DNA of 64,000 nt, from the NCBI RefSeq assembly GCF_017876155.1, contig NZ_JAGINP010000004.1, positions 1-64,000 of the forward strand, in the 5' to 3' direction. Source of the stretch: Azospirillum rugosum (GTDB lineage: Bacteria; Pseudomonadota; Alphaproteobacteria; Azospirillales; Azospirillaceae). The position numbers and the translations under genes were made by a program. Of the stretch, positions 42,705-57,040 are shown in pieces. The notes beneath the pieces are model-generated. The model was not told the DNA's origin and did no database searches. It was given only the letters and a program-made list of their open reading frames with translations. The stretch's first letter is position 1, and every line of letters begins with the position of its first letter.

Positions 42705-42869
42705 ATGAAGCAGCCGCACACCGAAGAAACGATCAAGCACACCGACGACCAGCAGAACACCGGCAACCACAAGAAGCCCGACGCTCCCGACGCCGGCGGC
42801 GCCGACCGTTTCGGCGGCACCCGCAAGGGCGCGGAGAATGTCGAGAAAACGGATAAAAAGACGTCGTAG
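42705..42869 (+). CDS. Small hydrophilic protein (54 aa)
   Basis: A 54-residue, very hydrophilic protein rich in Lys, Asp, Thr and Gly (MKQPHTEETIKHTDDQQ, GGADRFGGTRKGAENVEKTD), probably disordered. It resembles small stress proteins by composition only. ATG 42705 follows GAGG, and a probable EcfG promoter precedes it. A hairpin at 42877-42901 follows the stop. Confidence 0.6.
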   Translation: MKQPHTEETIKHTDDQQNTGNHKKPDAPDAGGADRFGGTRKGAENVEKTDKKTS

Positions 42870-42876
42870 TCTTTGA

Positions 42877-42901
42877 CCCCGGGGCTGCCATGGCCTCGGG
42901 G
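42877..42901 (+). terminator. Hairpin after the 54-aa gene
   Basis: CCCCGGGGCT-GCCAT-GGCCTCGGGG forms a 10-bp stem with two wobble pairs, starting eight bases after the stop. The downstream T content is modest. Confidence 0.55.
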
Positions 42902-43016
42902 ACTTCTCAAGCCGTTTCTTTTCAGCTGGTCGGCGCTCTGTTGGAGCAAAACGGCCTCCCCCGCGTTCCGGTCTGGATGCGCTGAGCGCGCCCAGGCTTT
43001 ATGCGGAGGCCTTCCC

Positions 43017-43643
43017 ATGCTGACGCTCGACCTGACCTTTGGGCAGCCCTTCGGTTTCACCAGCACCCTCGGGGGTCCGGTGATGCCGCTCAACCCCGGC
43101 CCGGTCCCGACCTTCACGTCCGACCCGGTGCCGCCCTTCACCTCGAACCCGGTGCCGCCGCTCACCGTCCTTCAGCCGCCACCGACCATCATCACGCAGC
43201 CGGTCTTGCTTCCGCCGGTCATCACCGGTCCGACCATCGGCCCGACGGGATTCGTCGGGACGGGCCCTGGCGCGACGCTCGTCGGCGGCTTTGGCGACGA
43301 CACGCTTCTTGGCGGTCCGGCGCCGGATTTCATCGACGGACGCGGGGGCAACGACCTGCTCGCCGGCAGCCTTGCCAACGACACGCTGGTGGGAGGACCC
43401 GGCCAGGACATCCTGACCGGGAACGCCGGCGCCGACCTCTTCCTGTTCGCGCCGGGCGACGGGCTCGACGTGATCTCCGACTTCAACGCGTTCGAGGGCG
43501 ATCACATCGCCCTGCCCTTCGGCAGCGCGGCCAGCGTCACCACGGACGCCGTCGGCAACGCGGTGATCGCCTGGTCGCCGACGGAGTCCGTGACCCTGGC
43601 CGGCGTGAATCCCGCCTTCGTCAGCCCGTCCTGGTTCACCTGA
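43017..43643 (+). CDS. RTX-type calcium-binding repeat protein
   Basis: A 208-residue protein. Residues 1-85 are Pro/Thr/Val-rich (TSDPVPPFTSNPVPPLT). Residues 88-145 contain RTX nonapeptide repeats: GGFGDDTLLGG, DGRGGNDLLAG, GGPGQDILTGNAGADLFLF. The C-terminal domain (GDGLDVISDFNAFEGDHIAL) is typical of type I secreted hemolysin-like proteins. It is probably exported by a type I system encoded elsewhere and folds on binding calcium outside the cell. ATG 43017 follows GGAGG. Confidence 0.85.
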   Translation: MLTLDLTFGQPFGFTSTLGGPVMPLNPGPVPTFTSDPVPPFTSNPVPPLTVLQPPPTIITQPVLLPPVITGPTIGPTGFVGTGPGATLVGGFGDDTLLGGPAPDFIDGRGGNDLLAGSLANDTLVGGPGQDILTGNAGADLFLFAPGDGLDVISDFNAFEGDHIALPFGSAASVTTDAVGNAVIAWSPTESVTLAGVNPAFVSPSWFT

Positions 43644-43649
43644 CGCGAG

Positions 43650-44657
43650 TCAAACGTCCCGCTTCAGCCGTTCCGTCTGGCGTTCCATCTGGCGTTTGGC
43701 CGGCGCCATGACGCCGCGCGAGGCGTGCAACGCGATGTCCATCAATTGCGTGCCCGCGTCCAGCCAGGACCGCATGGCCTCATGGATCAGGCGCCGCTGG
43801 ATCTCCGTGGCCTTCATCGGGCTCGGCGCGCCGGCCAGTTCCCGCGCGCCGTCGAGCCAGGTGCGGGAGGTGGCTTCGGCCCACGACATCCAGACGCGCC
43901 CGGCCTCGTTGCCGGCGGAGACGACGGCGGCGGGGATGGAGGCCAGCGTTTCAAAACCATCGACCATGGGCGTGGCCATGGGCCGAGTGCCCGCGGGACG
44001 GACGACGGCCGCGGTCACCTCCGACACGTCGCGTGCCATCGCCTCCGCAGCGGCGCGCACCGACGTCTCCGCCGTGTCGGACGTGTTTTCGACCGCCTTC
44101 CCGGCCATCTCGGCGATCGCGCTGCTCGCCTCGCGCAGGCCGGTGGCGTCGGGGTCATGCTCCGGTTCCGGGGACGCCTGTGGAGGCCGCTTCACCTTCT
44201 CGGCCTCCTTGCGGCGGGCCTCCTCGATCTCTTCCCGCCCGGTGTCCATCCGCTCGGCGATGGCCCTGGTCTCGTCGTCGCTCAGCAGCTTGCGCATGGC
44301 GGGCAGCAGTTCCTTGCGCTCGTCACGGATGTGCTGCTGGAAGACCCGGCGCAGCTCCGCCAGCTTGCCGGCGAAGCCCTCGTCGTCCTTGGGCATCCGC
44401 TCCAGCTCCGCCAGCAAGGCGCGGGCGGTCTTGTTGTCGGCGGTCGCGTCGGCGACCAGCTCCTTCAGCTTCGGGTGGCGGCGCAGGGCCGGGAACAGGT
44501 GCTTCGTCTCCAGCTCCATCTGGAGGTGCAGCTCGTCCCGCAGTTCGGCCAGCAGGCGCTCGCGTGTCTTCACGGCGCGCACCGTCGTGTCGGACAGCTT
44601 GGCGAACAGCTCGTTCGCCTTGGCCGGGGCCGCCTGGATCAGTTGCGCGATGGTCAT
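43650..44657 (-). CDS. Hemerythrin-like domain fused to a phasin-like domain
   Basis: A 335-residue fusion. Residues 1-135 match a hemerythrin HHE four-helix bundle; the two HxxxE pairs are present (His44-Glu48 in LHLQMELE, His109-Glu113 in QQHIRDERKE), but the single histidines expected in helix 1 and helix 3 are replaced (around APAK and ADNKTAR). A charged linker (about 140-185) leads to a phasin-like region (about 240-330; VVSAGNEAGRVWMSWAEATS, RSWLDAGTQLMDIALHASRG). It may attach a degenerate oxygen/iron-sensing bundle to storage granules. ATG 44657 follows AAGGAGAG. Confidence 0.8.
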   Translation of the reverse strand: MTIAQLIQAAPAKANELFAKLSDTTVRAVKTRERLLAELRDELHLQMELETKHLFPALRRHPKLKELVADATADNKTARALLAELERMPKDDEGFAGKLAELRRVFQQHIRDERKELLPAMRKLLSDDETRAIAERMDTGREEIEEARRKEAEKVKRPPQASPEPEHDPDATGLREASSAIAEMAGKAVENTSDTAETSVRAAAEAMARDVSEVTAAVVRPAGTRPMATPMVDGFETLASIPAAVVSAGNEAGRVWMSWAEATSRTWLDGARELAGAPSPMKATEIQRRLIHEAMRSWLDAGTQLMDIALHASRGVMAPAKRQMERQTERLKRDV

Positions 44658-44866
44658 GATGCTCTCCTTGCCATGGGGCACGCCGCGTCGCAGCGTGGTC
44701 ATGTTGCGCTGCGGCATAACCAGTGAAACTCGGCAGCGGCCGAAGGGTTCCCGATCCCTGGGATTTTACCGCGCGAAGCGGCGGTCGCACCGGCGGGACT
44801 TGCGCGGACGGGGGTGGGCGTGCCACATCCCAGGACCGATCCCCACGGCTGTTCCCGGTGCCTGCC

Positions 44867-45118
44867 ATGGCGCACGCCATGTTCAAACGCTACAAGGTGA
44901 TGTTCACCCGCCCCCTGCCCGGCCTGCGCCCCGGCCGGCCGGAGCGCGACGCCATGGTGGAGCGGGTGAAGCGCTTCGCCAGCCAGAACGGCATGGCCGG
45001 CGACCTGCACGCCATCGCGCCCAACGCCGGCTTCGGCATCCTGGAAATCCAGTGCACCGACAAGCTGGCGCGGCGCCTCAGCGACCTGTCCGAGGTGGAA
45101 TCGGTGCTGGAAGGCTGA
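44867..45118 (+). CDS. Small hypothetical protein (83 aa)
   Basis: An 83-residue soluble protein with pattern FKRYKVMFTRPLPGL, ERDAMVERVKRFASQNG and FGILEIQCTDKLARRLSDL, reminiscent of a small alpha/beta (ACT- or ferredoxin-like) fold, but not assigned. ATG 44867 or the in-frame ATG 44879 could be the start; neither has a clear ribosome site. Confidence 0.6.
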   Translation: MAHAMFKRYKVMFTRPLPGLRPGRPERDAMVERVKRFASQNGMAGDLHAIAPNAGFGILEIQCTDKLARRLSDLSEVESVLEG

Positions 45119-45227
45119 ACCGTCCTCTACCTCCCGTCCAGTTGACGTGGGAATGGCTTGCCGCGGGGGCACAAGTGGCCATCTGCTGTGTTTCACAGCG
45201 TAGACGCCGTTTGGAGCCTTTAACCCC

Positions 45228-45542
45228 ATGAACCCCCGGTTGCTCGCCGAGGTGCTGGAGCCCGTGCTGAACGCCGCGGAGGAAGACGACGCGGCGATGC
45301 TGGACGCCGTCAACCTGTCGGCGGAGGCCCTGGCGGCGCTGGGCGCCGTCATCCTCGATCGCGAAGGCCAGCCCGCCGACGGCGTCACCGACGAACGCGC
45401 GGTGGTCGCCGCGCTGAACACCCACGCCCACACGCTGATGCAGTGCGGACGCCTCGACGACGTGGTCGAGGCGCTTCAATTGGCGGAGCGGATCGGGAAG
45501 CTGGGCCGCCTGCCCCACCACAGACGCATGTCGGACGGGTAG
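45228..45542 (+). CDS. Small hypothetical protein (104 aa)
   Basis: A 104-residue acidic, helical protein (LLAEVLEPVLNAAEEDDAAM, VVAALNTHAHTLMQCGRLDD). The C-terminal half looks like a TPR-like helical pair, but this is tentative. It precedes the trehalose operon by 81 bases on the same strand and could be cotranscribed. ATG 45228 has only a weak ribosome site. Confidence 0.55.
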   Translation: MNPRLLAEVLEPVLNAAEEDDAAMLDAVNLSAEALAALGAVILDREGQPADGVTDERAVVAALNTHAHTLMQCGRLDDVVEALQLAERIGKLGRLPHHRRMSDG

Positions 45543-45623
45543 GACCGACAGGACGGGCGAGAGGAACACGGCCCCGTTCCCGTTGTTGTGCGAAGCCGAG
45601 CCGCTCAACACCGGAGACGTGTC

Positions 45624-51269
<5,646 letters not shown>

Positions 51270-51283
51270 CCCCCTATCCCCCG

Positions 51284-51402
51284 GCCAGCCCCCTCTCCCC
51301 TCTGGGGAGAGGGTTGGGGTGAGGGGGTCCCGCAACCTAGGTACGTCCGGCACACGCGCAACCCCCTCACCCTCCCCTCTCCCCAGAGGGGAGAGGGAAC
51401 AA
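51284..51402. repeat. Large palindromic repeat, family B, between operon genes
   Basis: CCCCCTCTCCCCTCTGGGGA at the left and CTCTCCCCAGAGGGGAGAGG at the right are mirrored, with centre GTACGTCCGGCACACGCGCA resembling the centre of the copy at 8352-8515. It lies between the triple fusion and treY and may modulate read-through within the operon. Confidence 0.85.
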
Positions 51403-51423
51403 CACCTCAGGAGAACCACCCCC

Positions 51424-54192
51424 ATGTCGGCCGACGCCGAAAAGCCGATCCCCCGGGCCACCTACCGCGTGCAGCTGCGCGCGGAGTTCGGGTTCGACCG
51501 CACCGCCGAGATCGCCGACTACATGGCGCGGCTGGGCGTCAGCCACCTCTACGCCTCGCCCTACATGAAGGCGCGGCCGGGCAGCACCCACGGCTACGAC
51601 ATCGTGGACCACAACGCCCTGAACCCGGAGCTGGGCGACGCCAACGCCTTCCACGGCATGGTGGAGGCGCTGCGCCGCAACGGGTTGGGGCAGGTTCTGG
51701 ACTTCGTGCCGAACCACATGGGGGTTGGCGGGTCGGACAACGGCTGGTGGCTCCATGTGCTGGAATGGGGGCCGGACAGCCCCTACGCTGGCTATTTCGA
51801 CATCGAGTGGGAGCCCGACCGCCGCTACCTCCAGGGCAAGGTGCTGGTGCCGCTGCTCGGCGACCAGTACGGCGCGGTGCTGGAGTCCGGTGCCTTGGAG
51901 CTGCGCTTCGACAATGACACCGGCGGCTTCGCCGTCTGGGCCTACGGCACGCACAAGCTGCCGGTGCGCCCGGTGGACTACGGCACCGTGCTCGGCACCG
52001 ACCATCCGGACCTGGAGCGCATCGGCGACGGATTCCTGCATCTGGATTATGTCCGCCCGCACCAGATCCGGCGCGCGGAATCGCTGAAGGCGGAGTTGGC
52101 CGCCCTGGTGACCGAGAAACCCGACGTGGCCGAGGCGGTGCGGCGGCGCCTGAAGCGCTTCCAGGGCGAACCCGGCGAGTTGGACAGCTGGAGCCGCCTG
52201 AACGAGCTGATCGCGCAGCAGAACTGGCGCGCGGCCTATTTCAAGGTGGCGGCGGACGACATCAACTACCGCCGCTTCTTCAACATCAACGAGCTGGCCG
52301 GCCTGCGCATGGAGGAGCCGGAGCTGTTCGACGTCTCCCACCGCTTCGTGCTGAGCCTCGTGGACAACGGCACGCTGGACGGCATCCGCATCGACCACAT
52401 CGACGGGCTGTTCGACCCCAAGGGCTATTGCGCGCGGCTGACCCGTTCCGCCTCCCGCCCCTTCTACCTGGTGGTGGAGAAGATCCTGGCGCGGCACGAA
52501 CGCCTGCGCGAGGACTGGCCGATCGACGGCACCACCGGCTACGAGTTCGCGAACCTGCTGGGCGGGCTGTACGTCGACCCGAACACGGAGGAGGCCTTCA
52601 CCCGCCTCTACGGCGACTTCACCGGCCGGCGCGAGAGCTTCGAGGAGGTGGTGCGGATGAGCAAAATCCGCATCATGGAGAGCGAGATGTCGAGCGAGCT
52701 GCACGTGCTCGCCCGGCAGGCCTCCCGCATCGCCCGCTGCAACCCGCGCACGGCCGACTTCACCGCCAACATCCTGCACCAGGCGCTGAAGGAAACCATC
52801 GCCCGCTTCCCGGTCTACCGCACCTACGTCGACTGGAACGGCTTGACCGATCTGGACCGGCGCGACATCGATTGGGCCATCTCCCAGGCGCGACGGTCCG
52901 AGCAGGGGCCGGACGCGTCCGTCTACGACTTCCTGCACCGGCTGCTGACCGGCGACCTGGTGGCGGAGCCGCACAGCGGCTACAGCCGCCAGCAGGTGCT
53001 GCGCTTCGCCATGAAGCTGCAGCAGTACAGCGGCCCGGTGATGGCGAAGGGGCTGGAGGACACGGCCTTCTACCGCTACAACCGGTTGGCCGCGCTGAAC
53101 GAGGTGGGCGGGCATCCCGAGCATTTCGGGGTCAGCGTCTCCGCCTTCCACCGCGCCAACCAGGACCGCGCCGCCCGCTGGCCGCACGCTATGCTGGGCA
53201 CCACCACCCACGACACCAAGCGCGGCGAGGACACGCGCGCCCGCCTCTACGCCCTGTCCGAGATGCCCGAGGAGTGGGAGCGGCAGATCCAGACCTGGAG
53301 CCGCCTGCTGCGCGCCCGCCGCGGCGACGTGGAGGGCACCGCACCGCCCGACCGCAACGACGAGTACCTGTTCTACCAGCTGATCCTCGGCGCCTGGCCG
53401 GCGGAGCTGACCGGGGTGGAGCCGTCCAACCTCGACCCGCAGGCCCTTGCCGACTTCGCGGAGCGCATCGCCGGGGCCATGACCAAGTCGATGCGCGAGG
53501 CCAAGGTCCACACCACCTGGGCCGCCCCGAACGAGACCTACGAAAGCGCGATGACCGGCTTCGTGCACGACGCGCTGGACGCGGCGCGCAGCACCGCCTT
53601 CTTCGACGCCTTCCTGCCCTTCCAGGCGCGTGTGGCGAAGCTGGGCATGCTGAACGGGCTGAGCCAGGCGCTGCTGAAGCTGACCAGCCCCGGCGTGCCC
53701 GACATCTACCAGGGCTGCGAGCTGTGGAACTTCAGCCTCGTCGATCCGGACAACCGCCGGCCGGTGGACTACGCGGAGCGCCGCCGCCTTCTGGACGAGG
53801 TGGAGGGGGCGGACATCGCCGGCCTGCTCGGCCGTTGGCAGGACGGCGCGGTGAAGCTGGCCCTGACGCGGCGCATCCTGGCACTGCGCGCCGACAAGGC
53901 CGCCCTGTTCCGCGACGGCGCCTACGAGCCGCTGGACGCCGCCGGAACCCGCGCGGAGCATGTGGTGGCCTTCGCCCGCACGCTGGACGACGACGCTGTG
54001 GTGGTCGCCGCGCCGCGTCTGGTCGGCGCGCTGGGCGAAGCCCCAGACTGGGGCGACACGTCCGTCCCCCTGCCCCGCGGCCAGCGCTGGCGCAACGTCC
54101 TGACCGGGGAGGAGTTGGAGGCCGAGGGCGCCATCACCGCGGCGGCGCTGTTCCAGGGCTTCCCCGTCGCCCTGCTGGTGCGGGAGGGGTAA
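51424..54192 (+). CDS. treY: Malto-oligosyltrehalose synthase
   Basis: A 922-residue GH13 enzyme that rearranges the reducing end of maltodextrins to a trehalose unit, which TreZ then cleaves. The N-terminus PRATYRVQLRAEFGFDRTAE and the segment HLYASPYMKARPGSTHGYDI are TreY signatures. The nucleophile is Asp324 (DGIRIDHIDGLFDP) and the acid/base Glu352 (LVVEKILARHE). Length is within the usual range. ATG 51424 lies behind AGGAG. It forms an operon with the triple fusion upstream and the cupin gene directly downstream. Confidence 0.96.
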   Translation: MSADAEKPIPRATYRVQLRAEFGFDRTAEIADYMARLGVSHLYASPYMKARPGSTHGYDIVDHNALNPELGDANAFHGMVEALRRNGLGQVLDFVPNHMGVGGSDNGWWLHVLEWGPDSPYAGYFDIEWEPDRRYLQGKVLVPLLGDQYGAVLESGALELRFDNDTGGFAVWAYGTHKLPVRPVDYGTVLGTDHPDLERIGDGFLHLDYVRPHQIRRAESLKAELAALVTEKPDVAEAVRRRLKRFQGEPGELDSWSRLNELIAQQNWRAAYFKVAADDINYRRFFNINELAGLRMEEPELFDVSHRFVLSLVDNGTLDGIRIDHIDGLFDPKGYCARLTRSASRPFYLVVEKILARHERLREDWPIDGTTGYEFANLLGGLYVDPNTEEAFTRLYGDFTGRRESFEEVVRMSKIRIMESEMSSELHVLARQASRIARCNPRTADFTANILHQALKETIARFPVYRTYVDWNGLTDLDRRDIDWAISQARRSEQGPDASVYDFLHRLLTGDLVAEPHSGYSRQQVLRFAMKLQQYSGPVMAKGLEDTAFYRYNRLAALNEVGGHPEHFGVSVSAFHRANQDRAARWPHAMLGTTTHDTKRGEDTRARLYALSEMPEEWERQIQTWSRLLRARRGDVEGTAPPDRNDEYLFYQLILGAWPAELTGVEPSNLDPQALADFAERIAGAMTKSMREAKVHTTWAAPNETYESAMTGFVHDALDAARSTAFFDAFLPFQARVAKLGMLNGLSQALLKLTSPGVPDIYQGCELWNFSLVDPDNRRPVDYAERRRLLDEVEGADIAGLLGRWQDGAVKLALTRRILALRADKAALFRDGAYEPLDAAGTRAEHVVAFARTLDDDAVVVAAPRLVGALGEAPDWGDTSVPLPRGQRWRNVLTGEELEAEGAITAAALFQGFPVALLVREG

Positions 54193-54193
54193 G

Positions 54194-54619
54194 GTGACGC
54201 CACACCATCTCATCCCGCTCGACCCCCGGCTGATCGACCGGGATCCGGGCAAGCCGGCGGTCTTCGGGACCGTCCTGTCCGGAGACCCGCAGGAAACCTT
54301 CCTGAACCTATACGACGACCGCGGGGGGCGCTTCGCCTGCGGGGTGTGGCAATGCACCCCCGGCGTGGTCGCCATGACCGACTGGCCCTACGACGAGTTG
54401 TGCGTGCTGCTGGCCGGCCGGGTGGTGATCACGCCGCAGGGCGGGTCGCCCACCGAACACCGGCAGGGCGACGCCTTCGTCATTCCCAAGGGCTTCACCG
54501 GCACCTGGGACATCCGCGAGACGATCCGCAAACACTACGCGATCCAGAAGCACACCGGCCGCGCCGCGGCGGTCAAGCGCCTGCTGAAGGCGCCGTTAAG
54601 GCTGATGCGGAGCGCCTGA
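54194..54619 (+). CDS. Cupin-domain protein
   Basis: A 141-residue protein with one RmlC-type cupin domain of the DUF861/EutQ-like kind: GVWQCTPGVVAMTDWPYDEL, VLLAGRVVITPQGG, RQGDAFVIPKGFTGTWDI. The histidine metal ligands of classical cupins are not obvious, so it may bind a small ligand without metal. GTG 54194 begins one base after the treY stop with GGGAGGGG upstream, so translation is coupled. Its link to trehalose metabolism is unknown. Confidence 0.82.
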   Translation: MTPHHLIPLDPRLIDRDPGKPAVFGTVLSGDPQETFLNLYDDRGGRFACGVWQCTPGVVAMTDWPYDELCVLLAGRVVITPQGGSPTEHRQGDAFVIPKGFTGTWDIRETIRKHYAIQKHTGRAAAVKRLLKAPLRLMRSA

Positions 54620-54631
54620 CGCGGCGCACTG

Positions 54632-54754
54632 AAATCCCTCTCCCGCCCCGGGAGAGGGAAGGGTGAGGGTCGCGCAAGGATCAAGGCGCTGATCCTTGGC
54701 TTTACCCTCACCCGGCGCTTCGCGCCACCCTCTCCCGGGGCGGGAGAGGGATTT
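54632..54754. repeat. Large palindromic repeat, family B-like
   Basis: AAATCCCTCTCCCGCCCCGG is mirrored by CCGGGGCGGGAGAGGGATTT. An inner hairpin around AAGGATCAAGGCGCTGATCCTT forms the centre. It fills the gap between the convergent cupin gene and the Gly/Ser-rich protein gene. Confidence 0.88.
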
Positions 54755-54758
54755 GGGG

Positions 54759-55244
54759 TCACTGGCCGCCGCCGGCTCCACCGCCACCACCGCCGCCGTT
54801 CGACATGCCGGTGCCGCCGGAAGTCGAGGACGACCCGCTGGTGCCGGTGCCCATGGACGGGTTGGTGGTGCCCATTCCGGCACCGGAGTTGCTGCTGCCC
54901 GGCGACGTGCCGCCGTTGCTCGTGCCGAGGCCGGTGGTGCCGCCGCTGCCGGGAATGCCGCTGCCGGTGTTTCCGCCCATGGTGGAGCCGGCCGTTCCGT
55001 TTGTACCGGTGCTGTTCGTGCCGCCGCTGTTCACGCCGCCGGTGCTCATGCCGGAGGAACCGCTCGTTCCCGTGGTGCTTCCGGTGGCGCCGGAATTGCT
55101 CGGCATCGTGGACGTGGATCCGCCGCCGGTTCCCGACGATCCGCCGATTCCGCTGCCGCTCCCGCTGGTCTGGGCAATGCCGCTGCCAGCGCCCGCCGCC
55201 GCAAGAACCAACGCCGTCGCGGCACCGATCATCCACCGATTCAT
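54759..55244 (-). CDS. Secreted Gly/Ser/Thr-rich low-complexity protein
   Basis: A 161-residue protein. A signal peptide (MNRWMIGAATALVLAAAGAG, cleavage near IAQ) is followed by an almost purely Gly/Ser/Thr/Asn/Met sequence with imperfect short repeats, ending in a glycine run. No folded domain is seen. It could be a surface or matrix protein. ATG 55244 has AAGGA upstream. Composition would make database matches unreliable, but signal peptide plus ribosome site support a real gene. Confidence 0.7.
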   Translation of the reverse strand: MNRWMIGAATALVLAAAGAGSGIAQTSGSGSGIGGSSGTGGGSTSTMPSNSGATGSTTGTSGSSGMSTGGVNSGGTNSTGTNGTAGSTMGGNTGSGIPGSGGTTGLGTSNGGTSPGSSNSGAGMGTTNPSMGTGTSGSSSTSGGTGMSNGGGGGGGAGGGQ

Positions 55245-55471
55245 ATCGTCATCCTTTCGCGAAGCGCCCCGTTCGCCGGGGCCTTTCCGATGACGCAGAC
55301 AACAGGACCCGGCGTGGATGATTGCGGACCGCAGGACCAAATGCGGCCAACACGTGTTATCCCAAAGAATCCAGAAATGTTTCTGTGGTGGCAGCGTTTT
55401 TTGCCCTGGGCCTGTTCTGTCTTCAGGGTTGTTGTAACCCAATGAGTCATAGCCGAGGAGGGGAGACGACC

Positions 55472-55630
55472 ATGAGCAATCATCGCCAGTGGGTGGAGTT
55501 GGATCCGAACAACGGCGCCGACGCGCGCAAGCCGCAGGATATGCCGGCCGGCGCGGTCGAAACCGCCGCCGGGCAGCCGGCCCAGGACAGCGCCGCCACC
55601 CCGGAGCCGGACACCGAAGCGGAACGCTGA
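55472..55630 (+). CDS. Small hydrophilic protein (52 aa)
   Basis: A 52-residue acidic, Pro/Ala-rich protein (MSNHRQWVELDPNNGADARK, AQDSAATPEPDTEAER), probably disordered. The very strong ribosome site GAGGAGGGGAG before ATG 55472 is the main evidence. Composition resembles the small proteins at 42705-42869 and 56873-57040. Function unknown. Confidence 0.65.
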   Translation: MSNHRQWVELDPNNGADARKPQDMPAGAVETAAGQPAQDSAATPEPDTEAER

Positions 55631-55684
55631 GGCCGGGGGGCTCCGGCCTCTTCCCATTCCACCAGTCCCGACCGATCCTTCCCC

Positions 55685-56137
55685 TCAGCCCCGCCGCAGG
55701 ACGGCGCCCGGCTCGTCCGCTTGCGGCCGGGCCGGGCGGCCGAACAGCTCCAGGGCGGGCGGGATGGACGACGGGCGCATGCCCGCCAGGATTTCCCCGA
55801 CCGCGCCGACGGCATCGACCAGGGCGTCGGGCATCACCGGCTTGCGCAGCAGGCCGAGCGCGAAGTCGCGCGCGTCCTCGCCCCGGTGGTCGAAGCCGGT
55901 GATCAGCAGCGACGGGACGGCGTTGTCCTCCCACAGCTTGCGGGCGAGCGACAGCCCGTTCTCGCCCCCGGCCAGATACACGTCCACCAACGCCAGGTCC
56001 GGCCGTTCCCGGGCACCGATCCGCGCGGCCTTGTTGGCATCGCGCAACGGCCCGACGACCGTGTAGCCGGCGTTCTCCAGAACCGCCTTCACAGCCGGCC
56101 CGATCAACGGATCGTCCTCGACGACAAGCACCTTCAC
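55685..56137 (-). CDS. Single-domain response regulator
   Basis: A 150-residue receiver domain with a short Pro-rich C-terminal tail. VVEDDPLIG supplies the acidic pocket, Asp52 in LVDVYLAGGENG is the phosphoacceptor, Thr of LLITGF is the switch and LLRKPV carries the Lys. GTG 56137 has AAGGA nine bases upstream. No cognate kinase is adjacent. This VVGPLRDANKA subtype is common in Azospirillum-like genomes near light or stress kinases, but the partner here is unknown. Confidence 0.88.
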   Translation of the reverse strand: MKVLVVEDDPLIGPAVKAVLENAGYTVVGPLRDANKAARIGARERPDLALVDVYLAGGENGLSLARKLWEDNAVPSLLITGFDHRGEDARDFALGLLRKPVMPDALVDAVGAVGEILAGMRPSSIPPALELFGRPARPQADEPGAVLRRG

Positions 56138-56416
56138 GACATGCAATCCTTCAAACGGCGGCCTTATGGTACGGCCTTTGACGCGATTCCTCTCGGGGCG
56201 GCGGCGGGACCGTCCGGTCGTTCCGAACTTTGGTGGTCCCCTCCGGCGTAATGCCCAGTGCGCCCATGTTTGTCGATGCGGTGCATCAATCAAGGGGGCG
56301 AACGGGGAAGGTCTTCAGGGCAGGGGAAACACTCCGGCCTCCCGCGTGTTTGAACGGTCCGGGATGGACCCGTCTTGCCATGACGTCCGCCTTCGCCACA
56401 TCACGGAGAGCCGTGC

Positions 56417-56635
56417 ATGAGATTTGTCGAATTTCCCGACCGCGCCGGTGCGACCGTCCTGGTCAACCCCGCCGGAATCCTGTTCCTGCGCGAAGCCGAC
56501 GGCAACCGCACCGAACTGACCTTCGCCGGCCGGGCCGAGCCCCTGCTCGTCGCCGCCCCGCTGGAGGAGGTCGCCCGCGCGCTGGAAAGCGCGGAACCGG
56601 AGCCGCCGGACCCGACGCTGGCGCTCCTCGCCTGA
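56417..56635 (+). CDS. Small hypothetical protein (72 aa)
   Basis: A 72-residue protein with three predicted strands (MRFVEFPDRAGATVLVNPAG, ILFLREADGNRTELTFAGRA) and a C-terminal helix (LEEVARALESAE). It recalls small FlbD-like or PH-like beta sheets but is not assigned. ATG 56417 follows GGAGAG. The 280-base region upstream shows no other gene. Confidence 0.65.
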   Translation: MRFVEFPDRAGATVLVNPAGILFLREADGNRTELTFAGRAEPLLVAAPLEEVARALESAEPEPPDPTLALLA

Positions 56636-56732
56636 CCGGCGGATTCGCGATGCGACTGTGCCGGGGATCACAGCGGCCGTCTGCGCGCCGGGGCACCATG
56701 GCGGCAACCCGACGCCTTCCCGGAGATCCGCC

Positions 56733-56864
56733 ATGCTCACGCCCCTGCTGTTCGCCATGATCGTGGCCCTGCTGACGACCGTTCCCGCGCGCGCCGAACC
56801 CTGTCCGGCCCGCCGGACGCCATCTCCCGCCGGCCGCCGTGAAGCCGCCCGCGGGAGACGCTGA
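56733..56864 (+). CDS. Small exported or membrane peptide (43 aa)
   Basis: A 43-residue peptide: hydrophobic MLTPLLFAMIVALLTTVPARA is a convincing signal peptide or anchor, followed by an Arg/Pro-rich cationic tail with one Cys. ATG 56733 has CGGAG seven bases upstream. Without homologues it could be a secreted cationic peptide or a chance frame. Confidence 0.45.
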   Translation: MLTPLLFAMIVALLTTVPARAEPCPARRTPSPAGRREAARGRR

Positions 56865-56872
56865 TCCATGCC

Positions 56873-57040
56873 CTACACGTCGTAGATCGGGCCGGGCGAG
56901 CTCTTGTTCTTGCCGCCCTGCTTCTGCTCCTCCTTCTCGGTCAGTTCGGCCTCGCCGCCCTGGTCGGGCTTGACGGTACCCTGCTGGCTTTCGTCGATCC
57001 GGTCCGGCTGCTTGTCGGTCTCGTTGCGGTCCTGGGCCAT
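56873..57040 (-). CDS. Small hydrophilic protein (55 aa)
   Basis: A 55-residue, charged protein (MAQDRNETDKQPDRIDESQQ, EAELTEKEEQKQGGKNKSS, ending PIYDV), expected to be disordered. Codon positions show the GC bias of real genes here. A GAGAAA element lies seven bases before ATG 57040. It converges on the 43-residue peptide gene with an eight-base gap. Function unknown. Confidence 0.6.
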   Translation of the reverse strand: MAQDRNETDKQPDRIDESQQGTVKPDQGGEAELTEKEEQKQGGKNKSSPGPIYDV

